Source of the DNA: Isoetes taiwanensis
Lineage: Eukaryota > Streptophyta > Lycopodiopsida > Isoetales > Isoetaceae
Assembly (NCBI GenBank): GCA_021234155.1
Contig: JAJEKV010000077.1
Coordinates: 2,008,827-2,072,826 of the forward strand
Length of the DNA stretch: 64,000 nucleotides
Direction of reading: 5' to 3'
A model generated the notes under the pieces. It did no database searches. It saw nothing but the letters and a program-made list of their open reading frames with translations, and was not told the origin of the DNA. Shown here one piece after another: positions 12,433-23,769 of this stretch (the first letter of the stretch is position 1; every line of letters begins with the position of its first letter). A program made the position numbers and the translations under genes.

Positions 12433-12850
12433 TCATTGACATTAATTAACACAACCATTGGGTCCAACACATTTAAATTAAAATCCCCCTTAAACCCCCT
12501 TTGGTGTGGATGCATATTCACACGGGGGTGACTTTCCGGCAACGAGCTATTGGATAGGCATATTCACCCCTTATTCCTTAATCTACACCGGCATAAAAAG
12601 TTCCTCGCTTGTGGTATGTAAGTACAAAATTTGCTATCTTTGTATAACAAGATTTGCAAAAATACTATAAGATTTCGCGGAATACTATATGGTGTTGATT
12701 TTGTATGCGTAAAAAATACAATTATGAGGGCTCGCCGCTGCCCCTAAACGCCACCCCCCATGTGAATATGCATCCAAACCAAAGGGGGTTTAAGGGGATT
12801 TTAATTTTAAATGTGTTGGACCCAATGGTTGTGTTAATTAATGTCAATGG
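12433..12850. mobile_element. Foldback/MITE-like element with about 100 bp inverted arms
   Basis: The left arm (about 12,433-12,533) runs CATTGACATTAATTAACAC ... CCCTTAAACCCCC ... GCATATTCAC. The right arm (about 12,750-12,850) is its near-exact reverse complement, including GTGAATATGCATCC and GTGTTAATTAATGTCAATG. The right side then extends with repeated TTAATGTCAATGG words to a G/C tract near 12,950 (GGCCCCAAACTAGGGG). No coding capacity. A relative arm lies at 6,050-6,280. The short terminal TTTTTTTGCCCC..GGTTTAGGGG at 28,970 is similar. Confidence 0.75.
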
Positions 12851-13580
12851 TGAACCAATGTGTTGGTTGTTAATGTCAATGGTTGTTATGTGTTGGGGGT
12901 TTAATTTTATATGTTGGATGTTAATGGTTTTGTGTTGCAAAAAAAAAATTTGGCCCCAAACTAGGGGCGTCCCCGGTGTGACAAAAATTTTTAGAATTCA
13001 AAACCAAAAAACTAGAATTCATTTGAGGCTTTCATCCTTTGTAACTTTTTGAATTTCATCACAATAAAACAAATAGAACATAAGTAAGATAGAGCGGATT
13101 GATCCCATTATTCCCGAAGTCATAAAGTTTGCAACACCCATACACAAACATTTTTCAACCGGGAATTTAACTTGAGCCTTTGGCCTCCATGGATTCTTGT
13201 GGTGAGAAACCAAAGTGGGAAACTTTTACGCTTGTTGCACAAGGATCTAGAAGCCGTGGAATTTTGCTTAATAACTGCCTCAAAATCTAAAATGCATGGT
13301 AATTTTTTGCAAGCTTCATTCGAATGAGCCATAAAACAATATCAATAGCATAATCAGATAATCGGTGGTAGGATGTGAAAACCTACCAAACCCGGCCGAG
13401 AAATTGATGTTTTAGCATAGATAACTTAACCAAATATATCCATATCATACACCATCAAAAAGATCTTGGGAGAGAGCTTTCCAACGAATAATAAAATCAT
13501 CTCAAACGAGCTCACGGATCAAAAGTTATGATAAGAAATGTGTTGCCGGGCGGGAAACCGCACTACATGCGCCCTTCAAG

Positions 13581-13800
13581 GCCACAAAAAGAGGGCTTTT
13601 GTTATGAGCCATTGGTTCATTGACCATTGCGCACCACCATACACGAAAAAGGGCTTTTGTTGCGGGAGCCATTGGTTGTTGGCCATTATACCACACGCAC
13701 ACAAAAAGGGGCTTTTGTTGTGAGCCATTGGTTGTTGACCATTATGCACCACACGCAAAAAAGGGCTTTGTTGTGGAGCCATTGGTTGTTGACCATTGGA
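13581..13800. repeat. Minisatellite, about 4 units of 54-60 bp
   Basis: GAGCCATTGGTT starts at 13,606, 13,666, 13,722 and 13,776. Each is followed by GACCATT-like and AAAAAGGGCTTT blocks. Unit length falls from 60 to 54 bp along the array. Open frames through it are by-products of the repetition. Confidence 0.9.
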
Positions 13801-15160
13801 AAAAAAGGCTAAAATCAATGGCTCAGAAATGGTGCACTCTAGATGTACGCATTAGTACATCCATTTGAATACATCACGAAATCATAGGAAAACCTTAGTG
13901 AAAAGCGTACAAAAACACAAAGAAAACCCCCTGTTATTATGCTACATATTGAATCAAACCATGAATTAGAATTTTGCTTGCCATAGTCGAATCGGCATCC
14001 CAGGAGATTGGATTGAAAAAAACACGACCAAAATGAGCGCAGAGATTGAATCAAATACCCGAAGCTCAAATTTGCTCGGTGTTCTTATATTTGCAGAGAA
14101 ACCAAAGATCGGCCTTCTTAAAATGCAATCGCACATCGTGCACTCAAGCATTTGCTCAAGCATTTTCAGGGAATGTTAGAAAATACGCTCAAACATTTCA
14201 GGCAATGTTAGAAAATGACCTTTATTACCATGTTAAGAGACATTTAGAGAAATACGGAAACATTAATACACTATGCATGTTATTGTTTGCCTTAGCATTT
14301 ATGTTGGCATTTTGAATTCAACCTTTCCATCAAAAGGAAATACCTATGACCATATTCCTATTGTCCAATGATGAAATTTTTTATGTTGGAATTGTGAGAT
14401 GTGAATAATTCCCTTTAAGGCATAACTATGTCCAGACTAATTTGGAATGAATTGACAAATAGGATGTATGTGATTATGTGATAGTTTTGATGAGTTTCCA
14501 ATTAGTATTTCCAGGAAGCAAACCAACCCAAAACAACCAATGGTCTCTTAACAGATTTGTTTCTCAAATGGTCCATTCCGAATTCAAAATAAATCAACCT
14601 CCCAATCTATGCCTAAAAGCAATCTCTCTTTTCTACATAATCTAGCTTGATTTGAAAAACAAAGGAACCACAAGAATAAAGCCATAAACATCATATATGA
14701 AAAAAAATAAAGTTCTCCATTGTGCACAAATTTGACTCTACACAGGGCGCTAGCGCTAAATACTTGTATATAAATATTATTAATATTACATATTACACCA
14801 TTGAACATGACATCCCACATATCGTGGAATTGAGCCATTGAATTAAAACCCCCCCCCCCCCCCAAAGTTGTTTTTGTTAATATTCATGCAAGGCATCCAT
14901 CAAGAGGGCTCGCATGGCAGGTTGGATGTCGATTTCTGGACGATCTTGGCCATTGTTAAGTGTGACTTATTTTCTAGCAAGCTTTTGTTAACTGTCAGTT
15001 TCAAATATAGAATTAAACCAAAGATTGTGAAGCGCATTATACACACGTATAGTACATATATACGGTGTATGTCTTTGGAGTTCCTCGCCATTGGATGCCC
15101 CGCCAACATCACAAAAATGGTTCTGTCGCAAGAAAACGATTATAAGTATACGGCCATTTT

Positions 15161-16440
15161 GCTATGGTTTGCATATGATTGTGTTGTTGTATTTGTGTGA
15201 GGGTATGCTAGTAGTATTTCTAGAGCACGTGGTGTATTTCTAGTTAGTCTGCATTCCCACCCTATGGTTTTGCATACACATGTGCATGCGTTACACGCAC
15301 TCAATGCATGCACACAGTGCATGCATAACATTCATATATGCAGTGCATACATGTTGAGCCCTCTTTTACTTAGCACCTTGTAAGGCACATGCTTACTTTT
15401 TTTTTTCTTTTTTTTTTTTTCTTTTGCGGTTACATAGGTCTTTTCACATAAGAGGCTTATTTTTTCTCGAGCGTCGAGAAACACCTAAGGTTTGGAAAAA
15501 CGTGTGCAATCTTTAATGGTTTTTTTTTTCTTCCAAATAATTAATTTCTCTTTGTTTTAATGTTCTTGGCATATTTATTTGCTTTTGAATTTGTAGTGAC
15601 AGGTGATAATGGTTTTGTAATCATGGGTCAATTGCAGATAAACATTGATTGTGGGTGTAGCCTTGTTGTGTTGGCTCTATAACTATCTATAATGGGTTCA
15701 GTTCCTTGAATTATTGATGTCCTCATTCCTTATAATTGCATCACAACTATTTTGCGTCACGTGAAACGTATGAGTATAGGGTCATTTTGCTATGGTTTGC
15801 ATATGATTGTGTTGTTGTATTTGTGTGAGGGTATGCTAGTAATATTTTTAGAGGATATGGTGTATTTCTAGTTAGTTTGCACTCCCTATGGTTTTGGCAT
15901 GCACACGTGCATGCATTACATGCATACAATGTATGCGCACAGTGCATGCATAACATACATACATGCAATGCATGCATGTTGAGCTCCTCTTTTACTAACA
16001 ACATGCAAGGCACATGCTTATCTTCTTTTGCGGCCGTATAGTCCTTTAACACAAGAGGCTTGCTTTTTCTCTAGCCTCAAAAAACACCTAGGGCTTGCAA
16101 ACTTGTGCAATCTTTCATGTTCCTTTTTCTCCAAGGTAATTTGTTTTAATGTTCTTGGCATATTTACTTGCTCTTGAATTTGCAATGATAGGTGGTCAAT
16201 GGTTTTGTATTCGTGGTCCAATCCCATGGGTTCTAATGTTGTCGTATCATTGTTTTGTTGTGGTATTACGGGACAAAATCTGTCTCCATGGCTCTTTGTT
16301 GAACATCAATTATAGGTGTAGCGTTGTTGTGTTAGCTCTATAACTATCTTACGCTATTATAGTGGGGTCAATACCCATTCTTTGAATTTATTGATGTCCC
16401 TTTTCCTTATGATTTCATCACAGCTGTTTTGTATACCAAA
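15161..16440 (+). repeat. 628 bp tandem duplication
   Basis: GCTATGGTTTGCATATGATT starts at 15,161 and 15,789, and the following 600 bp corresponds block by block: TGTGTGAGGGTATGCTAGTA, an ATGCAT-rich core, TTGCGG, TCATAA. The copies differ by substitutions and poly-T length, so the duplication is not recent. Confidence 0.85.
15280..15352. repeat. ATGCAT-rich alternating purine-pyrimidine tract
   Basis: About 70 bp dominated by overlapping self-complementary words such as GTGCATGCG, CAATGCATGCACA and GTGCATGCAT. Sister tracts lie at 15,897-15,982 and, reverse-complemented, at 29,787-29,876 and 30,365-30,432. Such sequence favours cruciform or Z-DNA structures. It also contains multiple CATGCA (RY-type) words. 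Confidence 0.8.
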
Positions 16441-16545
16441 TGCTCTCAAATGTTTCTATTTATTTAACAAAGAAATAGGAAGTCACAACTATAAGTGTGA
16501 TTTGGTTTGTAGTATTGGCGTTTTTCAAACACATTGTTGGGGTCG

Positions 16546-16621
16546 TCACCACTCACCACACTCGTCACCACTCACCACAAAAGTCACCACTCACCACTCA
16601 CCACTCACCACACTCACCACT
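16546..16621. repeat. (TCACCAC)n minisatellite
   Basis: TCACCACTCACCACA-type heptamers repeat for about 75 bp with occasional spacer bases. Confidence 0.95.
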
Positions 16622-16965
16622 ATTGAGGTGGTATAGGGGATTATATACCGTATATGGAGGGATGTACGCACATGCACGCGTGCAGGATATTTGCACGTAT
16701 GTATTGTGGGCATTATGATTACTGTGTTATCTGAGCAGAGAGAGAGGGAGAACAGAGAGACGGTGTATTGAGAGAGATTATTTTTGCTTGATCTAGCTAT
16801 GGAGATGATGATTCTTTGTCTTGTGCATTGCCTTGATCTGATAGATTGAGCTTGGATTGTTGGGTTTTTCATCCTTCTTGCAAGGTTAGAGTTCAGGCTC
16901 TAACACACATGATCCTATGTCAATGGGTCTATACATTTATTAATATTCTTAATATGATTCTAATA

Positions 16966-17041
16966 AGTTTGTTGCGCTCCTTATGGGTCCCATAGGCCGA
17001 TTGGCCTCAGTGGACGATAAAAAATCATTCTCATTCTCATT
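16966..17041 (+). mobile_element. 5'-truncated LINE 3' end with microsatellite tail
   Basis: TGGGTCCCATAGGCCGATTG followed by GCCTCAGTGGACGATAAAA and an (ATTCTC)n tail matches the 3' end of the LINE family at 43.2 kb. The inverted repeat copy at 29,115-29,190 lacks these bases, so it acts as an empty site and shows this is an insertion. About 75 bp long. The exact TSD is not clear because a few host bases differ at the site. Confidence 0.75.
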
Positions 17042-17260
17042 ATTTTTTGTTATATGATTGATAGATAGTATGAATGATCACATCCCATGTTCTTCTACAA
17101 AATCTTTATCTTACCTTATGTTATCGACAAAAAATAATGTTGTGTTCATATTCCATGATCCATTTCCTAAGTAGTTCCATCGCATCATTTTACTCACAAT
17201 GAAGTTCATCTTCTACAAGACAACCCCTAGGCTCGAAAAGGGTTAAATTTTTTTTTACTC

Positions 17261-17600
17261 ATACACATAGCCCATTATATATATAAATATTCAAAACATA
17301 TATAATTCTCCTAGGGAGATGCTTTTGGAATATTCATGTGTTATTCTTATTTCTGAGCTCGACACGTAAGTCTCGTGGGTTTCTGAGGAAAAAATGTTAA
17401 AATCCAATAAATAGGGAGAAAAAGGCCTTTCTAAAAAAAAATTTGTTGCATGATGTGTTGTTTTTGAGAAGACAGGAGTGTGCACGACGGATCTCAAGAC
17501 ACCGCAAGCTAGGAATTGGGTCGACCGATGTGGAGTCGCGGACGCTCCGTGATAATATACCTGCATGAATACGTATATTATAATCGACACGCCACTAGTA
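17261..17600. other. Intergenic, no feature seen
   Basis: AT-rich, with one 99-codon open frame on the minus strand that shows no recognisable features. Confidence 0.4.
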
Positions 17601-17639
17601 CATGACTAATTTAGACGACACATGCACGATCGACCATAA

Positions 17640-19122
17640 AGGGTAGTACCCTAGGGTACAACCTTGTGACCCATTATATTGCACATGTTAAGGCCACATG
17701 CTAATATAATATCCTTTTTGCCATGTGGCAATAGCCTATTGACAAAAAAAGGGCCCAGCCCTAAATTCGTGGGATAAAGGGGCATAAACCCTAAAAGGGA
17801 AACCCTTTCGCCTCAGCCCCCCATAAGTCGGATTGGAGCAAAGATTGGACGCCTTCGCTGCGGAACAAGAAAGCAAGAGGAACCGAATTCCTTAGTGGCG
17901 CCGATCCAAGCCGCCAATCTCGAGATTCAAAAAGATGGACGCCTTCTAGAGGAGTGGGAGCCAGCCAAGAAGCGGGTTAGTGGTTGATCCGGATAGTTAG
18001 ATCCGAAGTTTTCAGCCCTCATTCCATAGAAGTTTAGTATTCATTCTTAGCTATAGGCACCCCCTACGACCCTAAGAATGAGAGAGAGAGACACTATCAA
18101 AGGAACCTAACCATGTATGATTAGGTAGGTTAGAATAGATGTATTCTATTATTTCCGAGTTGTAGATGATATCAGGACATTCTATGCCACTCTTGTGTAT
18201 TGGGAAGGGGTAGAGACCCAGAGCCCAAGTAGTTGGATGATCCTAGTTTTAGCCCATTAATTCCCAATTAATGCGGGTTCTGCGGCATAAGAGCCCGCCG
18301 GGTCGTGGGTGGCGGAGCTAGACCGGCCGACAAGGGAGGTCTTGTCCAATCACGGCTGATCCTCCGCATGTAGCGACGTCGGGAACGTTGTGAGCAAGGC
18401 CTAATACCGGGCACTGCGCGGAGGGAGGGTGGCTTGGGCTCACACCTCTTGGGCGGATGCCGCCTCCTAGGGGTTCAAGTCGTGAGCACGAAAGCAAAGG
18501 GCTCTCCTCGCCGCCTGCGTGGTTGGCATGAACCTTCCGGAGGGGAGCGATCCCTCCTCGCCTCATCGGGCCGGGAGATGCAACCCAAAGAGTGAGCCCT
18601 CTCGGCTATTCACCCGCAGTTACTTTTGCCAGCTCCAATACTTTTTCACCCATCTCAGTATGCAATGTGAGGGGCGGATGGAGGGACTACCCAACTGCAT
18701 ATGTTCCTATGCCAGCCCAAATCCATTTGCCATGAATTCGCCTCAGATTGCTATCCGGAGACCCCAAGCCGTCACGATCCCCATCACCCCAACTTGGGTG
18801 GATCTTCCCTATGTTATGTTGATGCACCGATGTGTGATGCGCTATCGCGGATATGGTGGACCACCCTTCGAGGTGGGTATGTTTATTATCTCCATTGATG
18901 TCATGTGCTCATGTTTTGTTTACGCTTCCGCTGTTAGGTCGACATCTCAGGGAGACTCGGATGAATGACACGCCCATTCTTCCCCGCCGGGTTCTTGGCC
19001 ACCATCGAGCCCGATGTTAGGTGGATCGGCCTCACATCGACGGGCGATGTCGGGTTTGAGGGATGATTCCAGCTTGTTGTATACCATCGGGTATCGTGAT
19101 ATGAGCCGGGTCGCCACAATGG
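17640..19122 (+). mobile_element. Possible 5' LTR and leader of Ty3/gypsy element
   Basis: The segment precedes a primer-binding-site-like sequence and has LTR-like traits, including AGTACCCTAGGG, GGCCACATG and AAACCCTTTCG, similar in order to the LTR-like segment at 10.6-11.1 kb. A 149-codon frame at 18,519-18,968 shows no known domain. I did not find a matching 3' LTR after 27.6 kb, so the extent is a guess from position. Confidence 0.3.
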
Positions 19123-19135
19123 TGGTATCGAGCTC
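19123..19135 (+). promoter_or_regulatory. Candidate primer-binding site (initiator tRNA-Met type)
   Basis: TGGTATCGAGC differs from the usual plant retrotransposon site TGGTATCAGAGC by one missing base. It lies upstream of, and on the same strand as, the gag and pol remnants, as expected. The 4 kb gap to gag is large but is filled by the H3-like ORF region. Confidence 0.4.
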
Positions 19136-19350
19136 TGATCTTGGCGCATCAGATCGAAAGCAATCCAATCCAAAATCCTATAGGAACTAACTAATCTAGA
19201 CATTCACCTTGGAGATAAAAGCCCAAGCACCAACCTCGAAAGAAGGGAAAATTTTTCTTCCCGTGCTAGAGTTAGTAATTATCCAGATTAGAATAATTAG
19301 AGAATCTAAGTAAGATAGAGTCCACTAAATTTTAGGCACCTTTGTCGACA

Positions 19351-19414
19351 CCTCCAAGAGTGCGCCAGAGCATGTTAGGTCCGCACTCCAATGGGTCTCA
19401 CAAGACTTTAGAGT
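19351..19414 (+). repeat. Nested stem-loop repeat, copy 1
   Basis: First of five copies of CTC.AAGAGTGCGCCAGAGC ... CAAGACT.T.AGAG. The outer arms pair. The inner GTTAGGT/ACCTAAC stem is lost in this copy. Confidence 0.75.
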
Positions 19415-19558
19415 GGTCACCCCATATGAACTCGAATTCGGCCATAAGTACCCCAAATGGTAAAATAAAGATGAAATTCCATCTAACAAAATTCGAATTA
19501 GCTAACATTGTATGTTAAAACACGGAAAATCCTAAATAAGAGTCAACTTAGAGCAACA

Positions 19559-19626
19559 TCTCTAAGAGTGCGCCAGAGCATAGTTAGGTCATTTACCTAA
19601 CACCTTTCTCTCAAGACTCTTTGGAG
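19559..19626 (+). repeat. Nested stem-loop repeat, copy 2
   Basis: Outer arms TCTCTAAGAGT and AAGACTCTTTGGAG. The inner stem GTTAGGT/ACCTAAC encloses loop CATTT. Confidence 0.85.
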
Positions 19627-19774
19627 TGGTCCCCCAAAAGTGACTTCACAATCTACTCAAAACTAACTCAAAGTGCAAAATAAATGGTAGAATCGAGCTT
19701 GGAATGCTTTCATTAGTAAGAAATGCCTGCTCATTAGTGTAAATTGGATACAATTAGGGCGAAAAGCACCACAT

Positions 19775-19837
19775 CTCTAAGAGTGCGCCGTGGCCTAGTT
19801 AGGTCCAACCTAACCCCCGCTCACAAGACTCTTGAGG
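19775..19837 (+). repeat. Nested stem-loop repeat, copy 3
   Basis: Outer arms CTCTAAGAGT and AAGACTCTTGAGG. The inner stem GTTAGGT/ACCTAAC encloses CCA. Confidence 0.85.
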
Positions 19838-20055
19838 GGTTCGAGAAAACCGCCAAGATCACTCCACTTTGGTTCAAGGTGGGGAGAGTTTCACAAAGAA
19901 AAACCAACCAGACGACCAACTCAATCCAACCCCTAAAAATTAAACTCTATAAATTACGGACTTAGGCTCATTTTTAGGGTTTTCAAGTAATTCTCAGGAA
20001 GCTCCTTCCGATAGCCGATCTTCTAGCGCGCCGTTCAATTCAACGCTGTTATACA

Positions 20056-21267
20056 ATGGCTAGGACAAAACAAACCGCCCCAGAAGCCCGTGAAGGAAGA
20101 TAAGCCCTACCAAGTACTCGCCACCAACGTAAGCTTAAAGATGCTGACGAAAAACTCAAGGTCGACATGGAGAGGCGGCCTAGGTACTATAGGAACTTGG
20201 AAAAGAGGCGCAGAAAGAAGAAAAGGCCAGAAGAAAGAAGAAAAGGCAAGGAGAAGGGAAGAAAGGGCCAAGAGAAAGGAGGAGAAGGCGAGAAGGAAAG
20301 CGGATGAAGAAATTGCAGAGGCGGAGGATCACCAATGGCGAGAGCAGAGGACCAAGAATAGGAGGAACCCGATCCAAAGGGAAAAGGGTAATGACTGAAG
20401 AACCCAGACCTAAGAAGAGGAGAACCTCAACCGGCCAGAAGTCATAAACGAGCCAACCGAGGGCTTAACAACCCCATCCCGCCGAAGACACGGGTGATGT
20501 AGCAGACTTTTGGAGGAAGTGCTTCGGAACCGGAGAGTCATCACGTAAGAAGGCTAACCCTCATCCCGACATAGAAGAACCCCTGTGAAGAAGACCCACT
20601 CCCCAGCTCGTGACCGGGGCAGACACAGATTGACCCCATCCCAGCCCATTGCCCCCACCATTTTCGTGTAATGGCAAGAGGCAAAGAAACTAGGGTGATG
20701 AGAAAGCAACCACAAAGAAGGCAAACCAAGACAGCCGTGGACTCTACACTCTAGGGCCCGAGAGGAGGTACAAGAAGGAATTAGCCAGCATGATATACAA
20801 GAAGATGTACGATGAGTACGCAGCCTTTTATTACCACACACGCTTTCGTCAAGTTTGTCGGGCGAGGGCGGCCAACTCGGTAGAAGCATTCCACCAAACC
20901 TCCACCGTAACCTTCCTGAACCCCCCAAGAAGCGCCTATGAAGAGATCCCAAGACTCTCCTTTGCAAGAGCCTCGAGAGAAATCCGCCACTTCCAAAGGA
21001 GCTACTGATTTTCTGATCCCAGAGCAAAAGATTCCGTGAGGTTCGTCCGAGAAATCTTGTGGGAAGTTCTACCCCAACAAGCTTAGTAACCAATGACATG
21101 TTACCGCTTTACAAGAAGCAAGAGATGGAGGTCGCACAACATTTCGAGGATTCACCGGCATGCACTTCCATGCAAAAAGAGTCACGCTTCAACCAAAGGA
21201 CATGAAGTTAGCCAAGTACATCAAGAGGAGAGAAATAGAAGAGAACTTACTCTTTTTTTGTAACTAA
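20056..21267 (+). pseudogene. Histone H3-like ORF, decayed, with long basic insert
   Basis: The reading opens MARTKQTA, identical to the H3 tail, then runs into about 900 bases of lysine/arginine-rich, coiled-coil-like sequence. The histone-fold core follows: SREIRHFQRS at 20,973-21,002 (H3: LREIRKYQKS), TDFLIP after a one-base shift, VRFVREI ending near 21,056, TALQEA at 21,103, and HAKRVT with PKDMKLAKYI from 21,169. Segment lengths equal canonical H3 within one residue: 16 residues from VREI to the base before ALQEA, and 16 versus 17 from ALQEA to HAKRVT. The LIP...VRFVREI stretch is closer to centromeric H3 variants than to H3.1. Frameshifts and stop codons make it a pseudogene as sequenced. 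A second MARGK start (20,671) lies 300 bp before the core. Stem-loop repeats flank it (three before, two after). It lies between a possible PBS and gypsy gag on the same strand, so it could be an extra retrotransposon ORF or an inserted host pseudogene. Confidence 0.75.
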
Positions 21268-21382
21268 TGTGCTTATATGTGATGTATGAAAATTTTGAAT
21301 AATAAAGATATATAGTCGTTTAAAAAATGTGTATTTCATTAGGTACAAGATAGATCTGGAGCAATGCGACATTTTTAATAAC

Positions 21383-21443
21383 ACTCCAAGAGGCGCCAGA
21401 GCATAGTTAGGTCCCAACCTAACCCCTCCTCGCACTCTTAGAG
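21383..21443 (+). repeat. Nested stem-loop repeat, copy 4
   Basis: Located just 3' of the H3-like ORF. Arms are ACACTCCAAGAGGCG and CGCACTCTTAGAGT; inner GTTAGGT/ACCTAAC encloses CCCA. Confidence 0.85.
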
Positions 21444-21594
21444 TCATCCACCCAACTGACCTTTGATCAGCCCTACTTGCTCCAAACGTAGGAAATGAAC
21501 GAAGAAACTTGCATTTAGGAAGAAAATAAATAGGAATTTACCCCTTCCAAATTTGATTCTTGGCATCCATTAGACAGAGATAGGCCAACATTCA

Positions 21595-21658
21595 TTCCAA
21601 GAGTGCGGGAGGCCACTTAGGTTCCCACCTAACACCCTCCTCAACAAGACTCTTAGAG
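21595..21658 (+). repeat. Nested stem-loop repeat, copy 5
   Basis: Arms CCAAGAGTGCGG and CAAGACTCTTAGAGG. The inner stem TTAGGT/ACCTAA encloses TCCC. Confidence 0.8.
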
Positions 21659-21659
21659 G

Positions 21660-23470
21660 CCCCACCTTCGGGTCCATAACTTGAGCTAGACATATCCAAA
21701 TTGGCCAAAATTTGTTGCATTAGAACCCTAAAACTGTGGACAAGCCATTTTCTAGCTTCAAATTAACCTAGAAACATTAGCCTTCATCCCAATTACCAAG
21801 AGTTTTAGAAACCCTAAAATTTTAGGGTACAAATTCCCTATATATACCCTCATAACCCCTAAACCGCAAACTGCACTGCTCCCCACAAGGGCATCTCCCC
21901 AGCTTCCTCTGGGCCTCCCCGGTTCCGCTTGATATCGGCAGACGCCTCGCCATGGCTGCATCCTTCATCACAGGCTTGGTATAGCTTCCCCCACATTGTC
22001 GAGGTAGATGTCAACATAGTATTCCAAGTCTTTCGAAAAGAATTTGACTGCTCGGGCAACTCAACTCCAATCCCTTCCACCGCCAAGTCCTGCAAGAATT
22101 CCAAGAGAAAGTAGTTCCTAGCTTGCAAGAAATACCACATGCATAGGGTACTTTGTACCAAAGATCAGATTGCAAATAGCCCTTAGTCATGTACCCAACA
22201 TTGCCAAAGTATTGCAAAACGTAATCAACCGCTACCCAAGCCTACATGACCCTAACCAGCAATAGAAACAGATTTTTCTCTTACAACACAACTTTAGCAC
22301 TATATCTAGTCTATAGGGTCAAAACCGTAGTAGGCTTAACCATCAATTCAGCCACTTGAGATCACACTTTGGACGCAAAGAAACTTAACGACTACCGCTT
22401 GAGTATGAACAGACCATAGCGTAAGCATCCAAGAAAGTGAGGACTCCGAAAGGAAAGTGAGGATGACATGGATGTGGACCCAGAGGAGGAACGCCGTGGA
22501 AGGTAACAAGACATCACCCGCCTGGTTTCCGACAGACCACCCCGAGGATTGCACAACCAATCGGCCGGGAATAACAAGTCTAGCACCCATCATAGTCAAG
22601 GCCAAGAGTACTTGTTGCTAAACGACATCAAAACCTCCCCAATGCGTGGACGAGGTTATGCCGCGATTTAACTCCTTCACCTTCTACTCAAGCAAATTTG
22701 GATTTAGAAGACTCCATCGACCAAGAAATCCAAGACTTTCCGTGCAAGTACGAGAGGCGCCTACATACACTGTGACACACCATGTCGACATTGAAGCCTA
22801 TGGCACTATCGAGGCATGATGACGGGAAGAACTCCCACAACAGGAGGAGTTTGTGGCACTTCAAGAGCAGATGGGAATAAGGGGAAGACAACAAGAGTAC
22901 TTCAAGGGGAGTCTTCTTCTTCGCAAGAACAAGTATCAAAATTCCAAGGGAGAGCCACAAACTTGACAAGTGTACTAACGCTTTCCGTGATTACAAGGAA
23001 TTAGTCAAGTACCTGGTCGATCAAGATGCATCAAGGCACAGTGGGTACCTCGTGAGCACGGGAGGAGTACCGTAGCAAAGCACTCAAATATTATCTTCCG
23101 CTTCCTAACTGACGCAGAATAATAATATTTCACAAGCGCTCAGCCCACGCGAGAGGGAAGAAGTCGGCGGATGCTAGTAGCACTTTCTGGATTTGGCATG
23201 CACGCATCTCCACTATCGTAAAAGTTGACCATGTCATTTTGGTGAAGCGGAAAACAGCCTTGGGCATTTTTCGACTTTCCGGCGGTACCCCACCTTCGAC
23301 AAGGTAAGTTATAAGGAAAGAAAGCTCATACCTCCCATAGACGGGTGGAAGAGCTAGCATTTGCCATCCGAGGGGATCATTTTAGGATATACTCGTGAAC
23401 TTGGGAAGTACAAGAGGTACAGCCCAAGTAAAGAAGTTTTTGAGGATCACCCCGGACTATCAGTAAAATC
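21660..23470 (+). pseudogene. Decayed coding-like region between H3-like ORF and gag
   Basis: Several + strand frames read as plausible protein, for example an FQVFRKEFDC segment near 22,030 and a DYKELVKYLVDQDASRH segment near 23,000, joined by frameshifts and stops. I do not recognise a domain. Position and strand suggest it belongs to the same element as gag and pol. A TATATATACCCTC box lies at 21,840. Confidence 0.35.
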
Positions 23471-23769
23471 AATGTAATGAAAATCATGACTATTGTATTA
23501 AGTAAATATATATCGGTTATATATCAATAAAAATGTAAGATCTTTTGAATTGCATTTTAAATGTCTTTTGGTATCGTTGTTTTAACAATCATATCATTCA
23601 AACACTTAATGCAACCAACAAAAAAGAACTCATGATAAATGGTGCTAAGGTAATAGGTGCGCTTAGAACAGCCGTGAATGTCCACCTTTGAATTCCAAGC
23701 CCAAGGCAATCACACACCAATGAGACAATTCCAGCCCTGATCCGCTCAAGAGTATTACGCACCGACGCC

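Larger units (their letters stand above)
14750..17260 (+). mobile_element. Dispersed repeat, forward copy (inverted relative at 28.7-30.5 kb)
   Basis: Long parts reappear reverse-complemented at 28,690-30,542. The pieces are: the AT tract with CATTGAACATGACATCCCAC (about 14,800); the TAACTGTCAGTTTCAAATA region (about 15,000); the CTATGGTTTGCATATGATTG blocks (15,162, 15,790); and CAATGGGTCTATACATTTAT (16,921). Here a 628 bp unit is present twice in tandem. A small inverted pair (about 14,870-14,900 with 15,075-15,115) bounds a foldback. No protein domain is visible, so this is probably a non-autonomous element or a satellite-like derivative. Confidence 0.7.

Noticed and set aside
15280..15352. 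CRISPR-like array in the ATGCAT tracts or hairpin arrays
   Set aside because: The repeats lack uniform direct repeat/spacer structure, and this is eukaryotic DNA.
18519..18968. 149-codon ORF as a gene
   Set aside because: No recognisable domain and competing frames; it lies in presumed LTR or leader sequence.
19873..19886. Second polypurine tract (AAGGTGGGGAGAG)
   Set aside because: Resembles the tract at 10,583 but is not followed by TG, and it lies among the stem-loop repeats instead of at a pol end.
20180..21099. Long minus-strand ORFs opposite the H3-like region (up to 181 codons)
   Set aside because: They are antisense shadows of a purine-rich strand; no domain is seen, while the + strand carries clear histone motifs.
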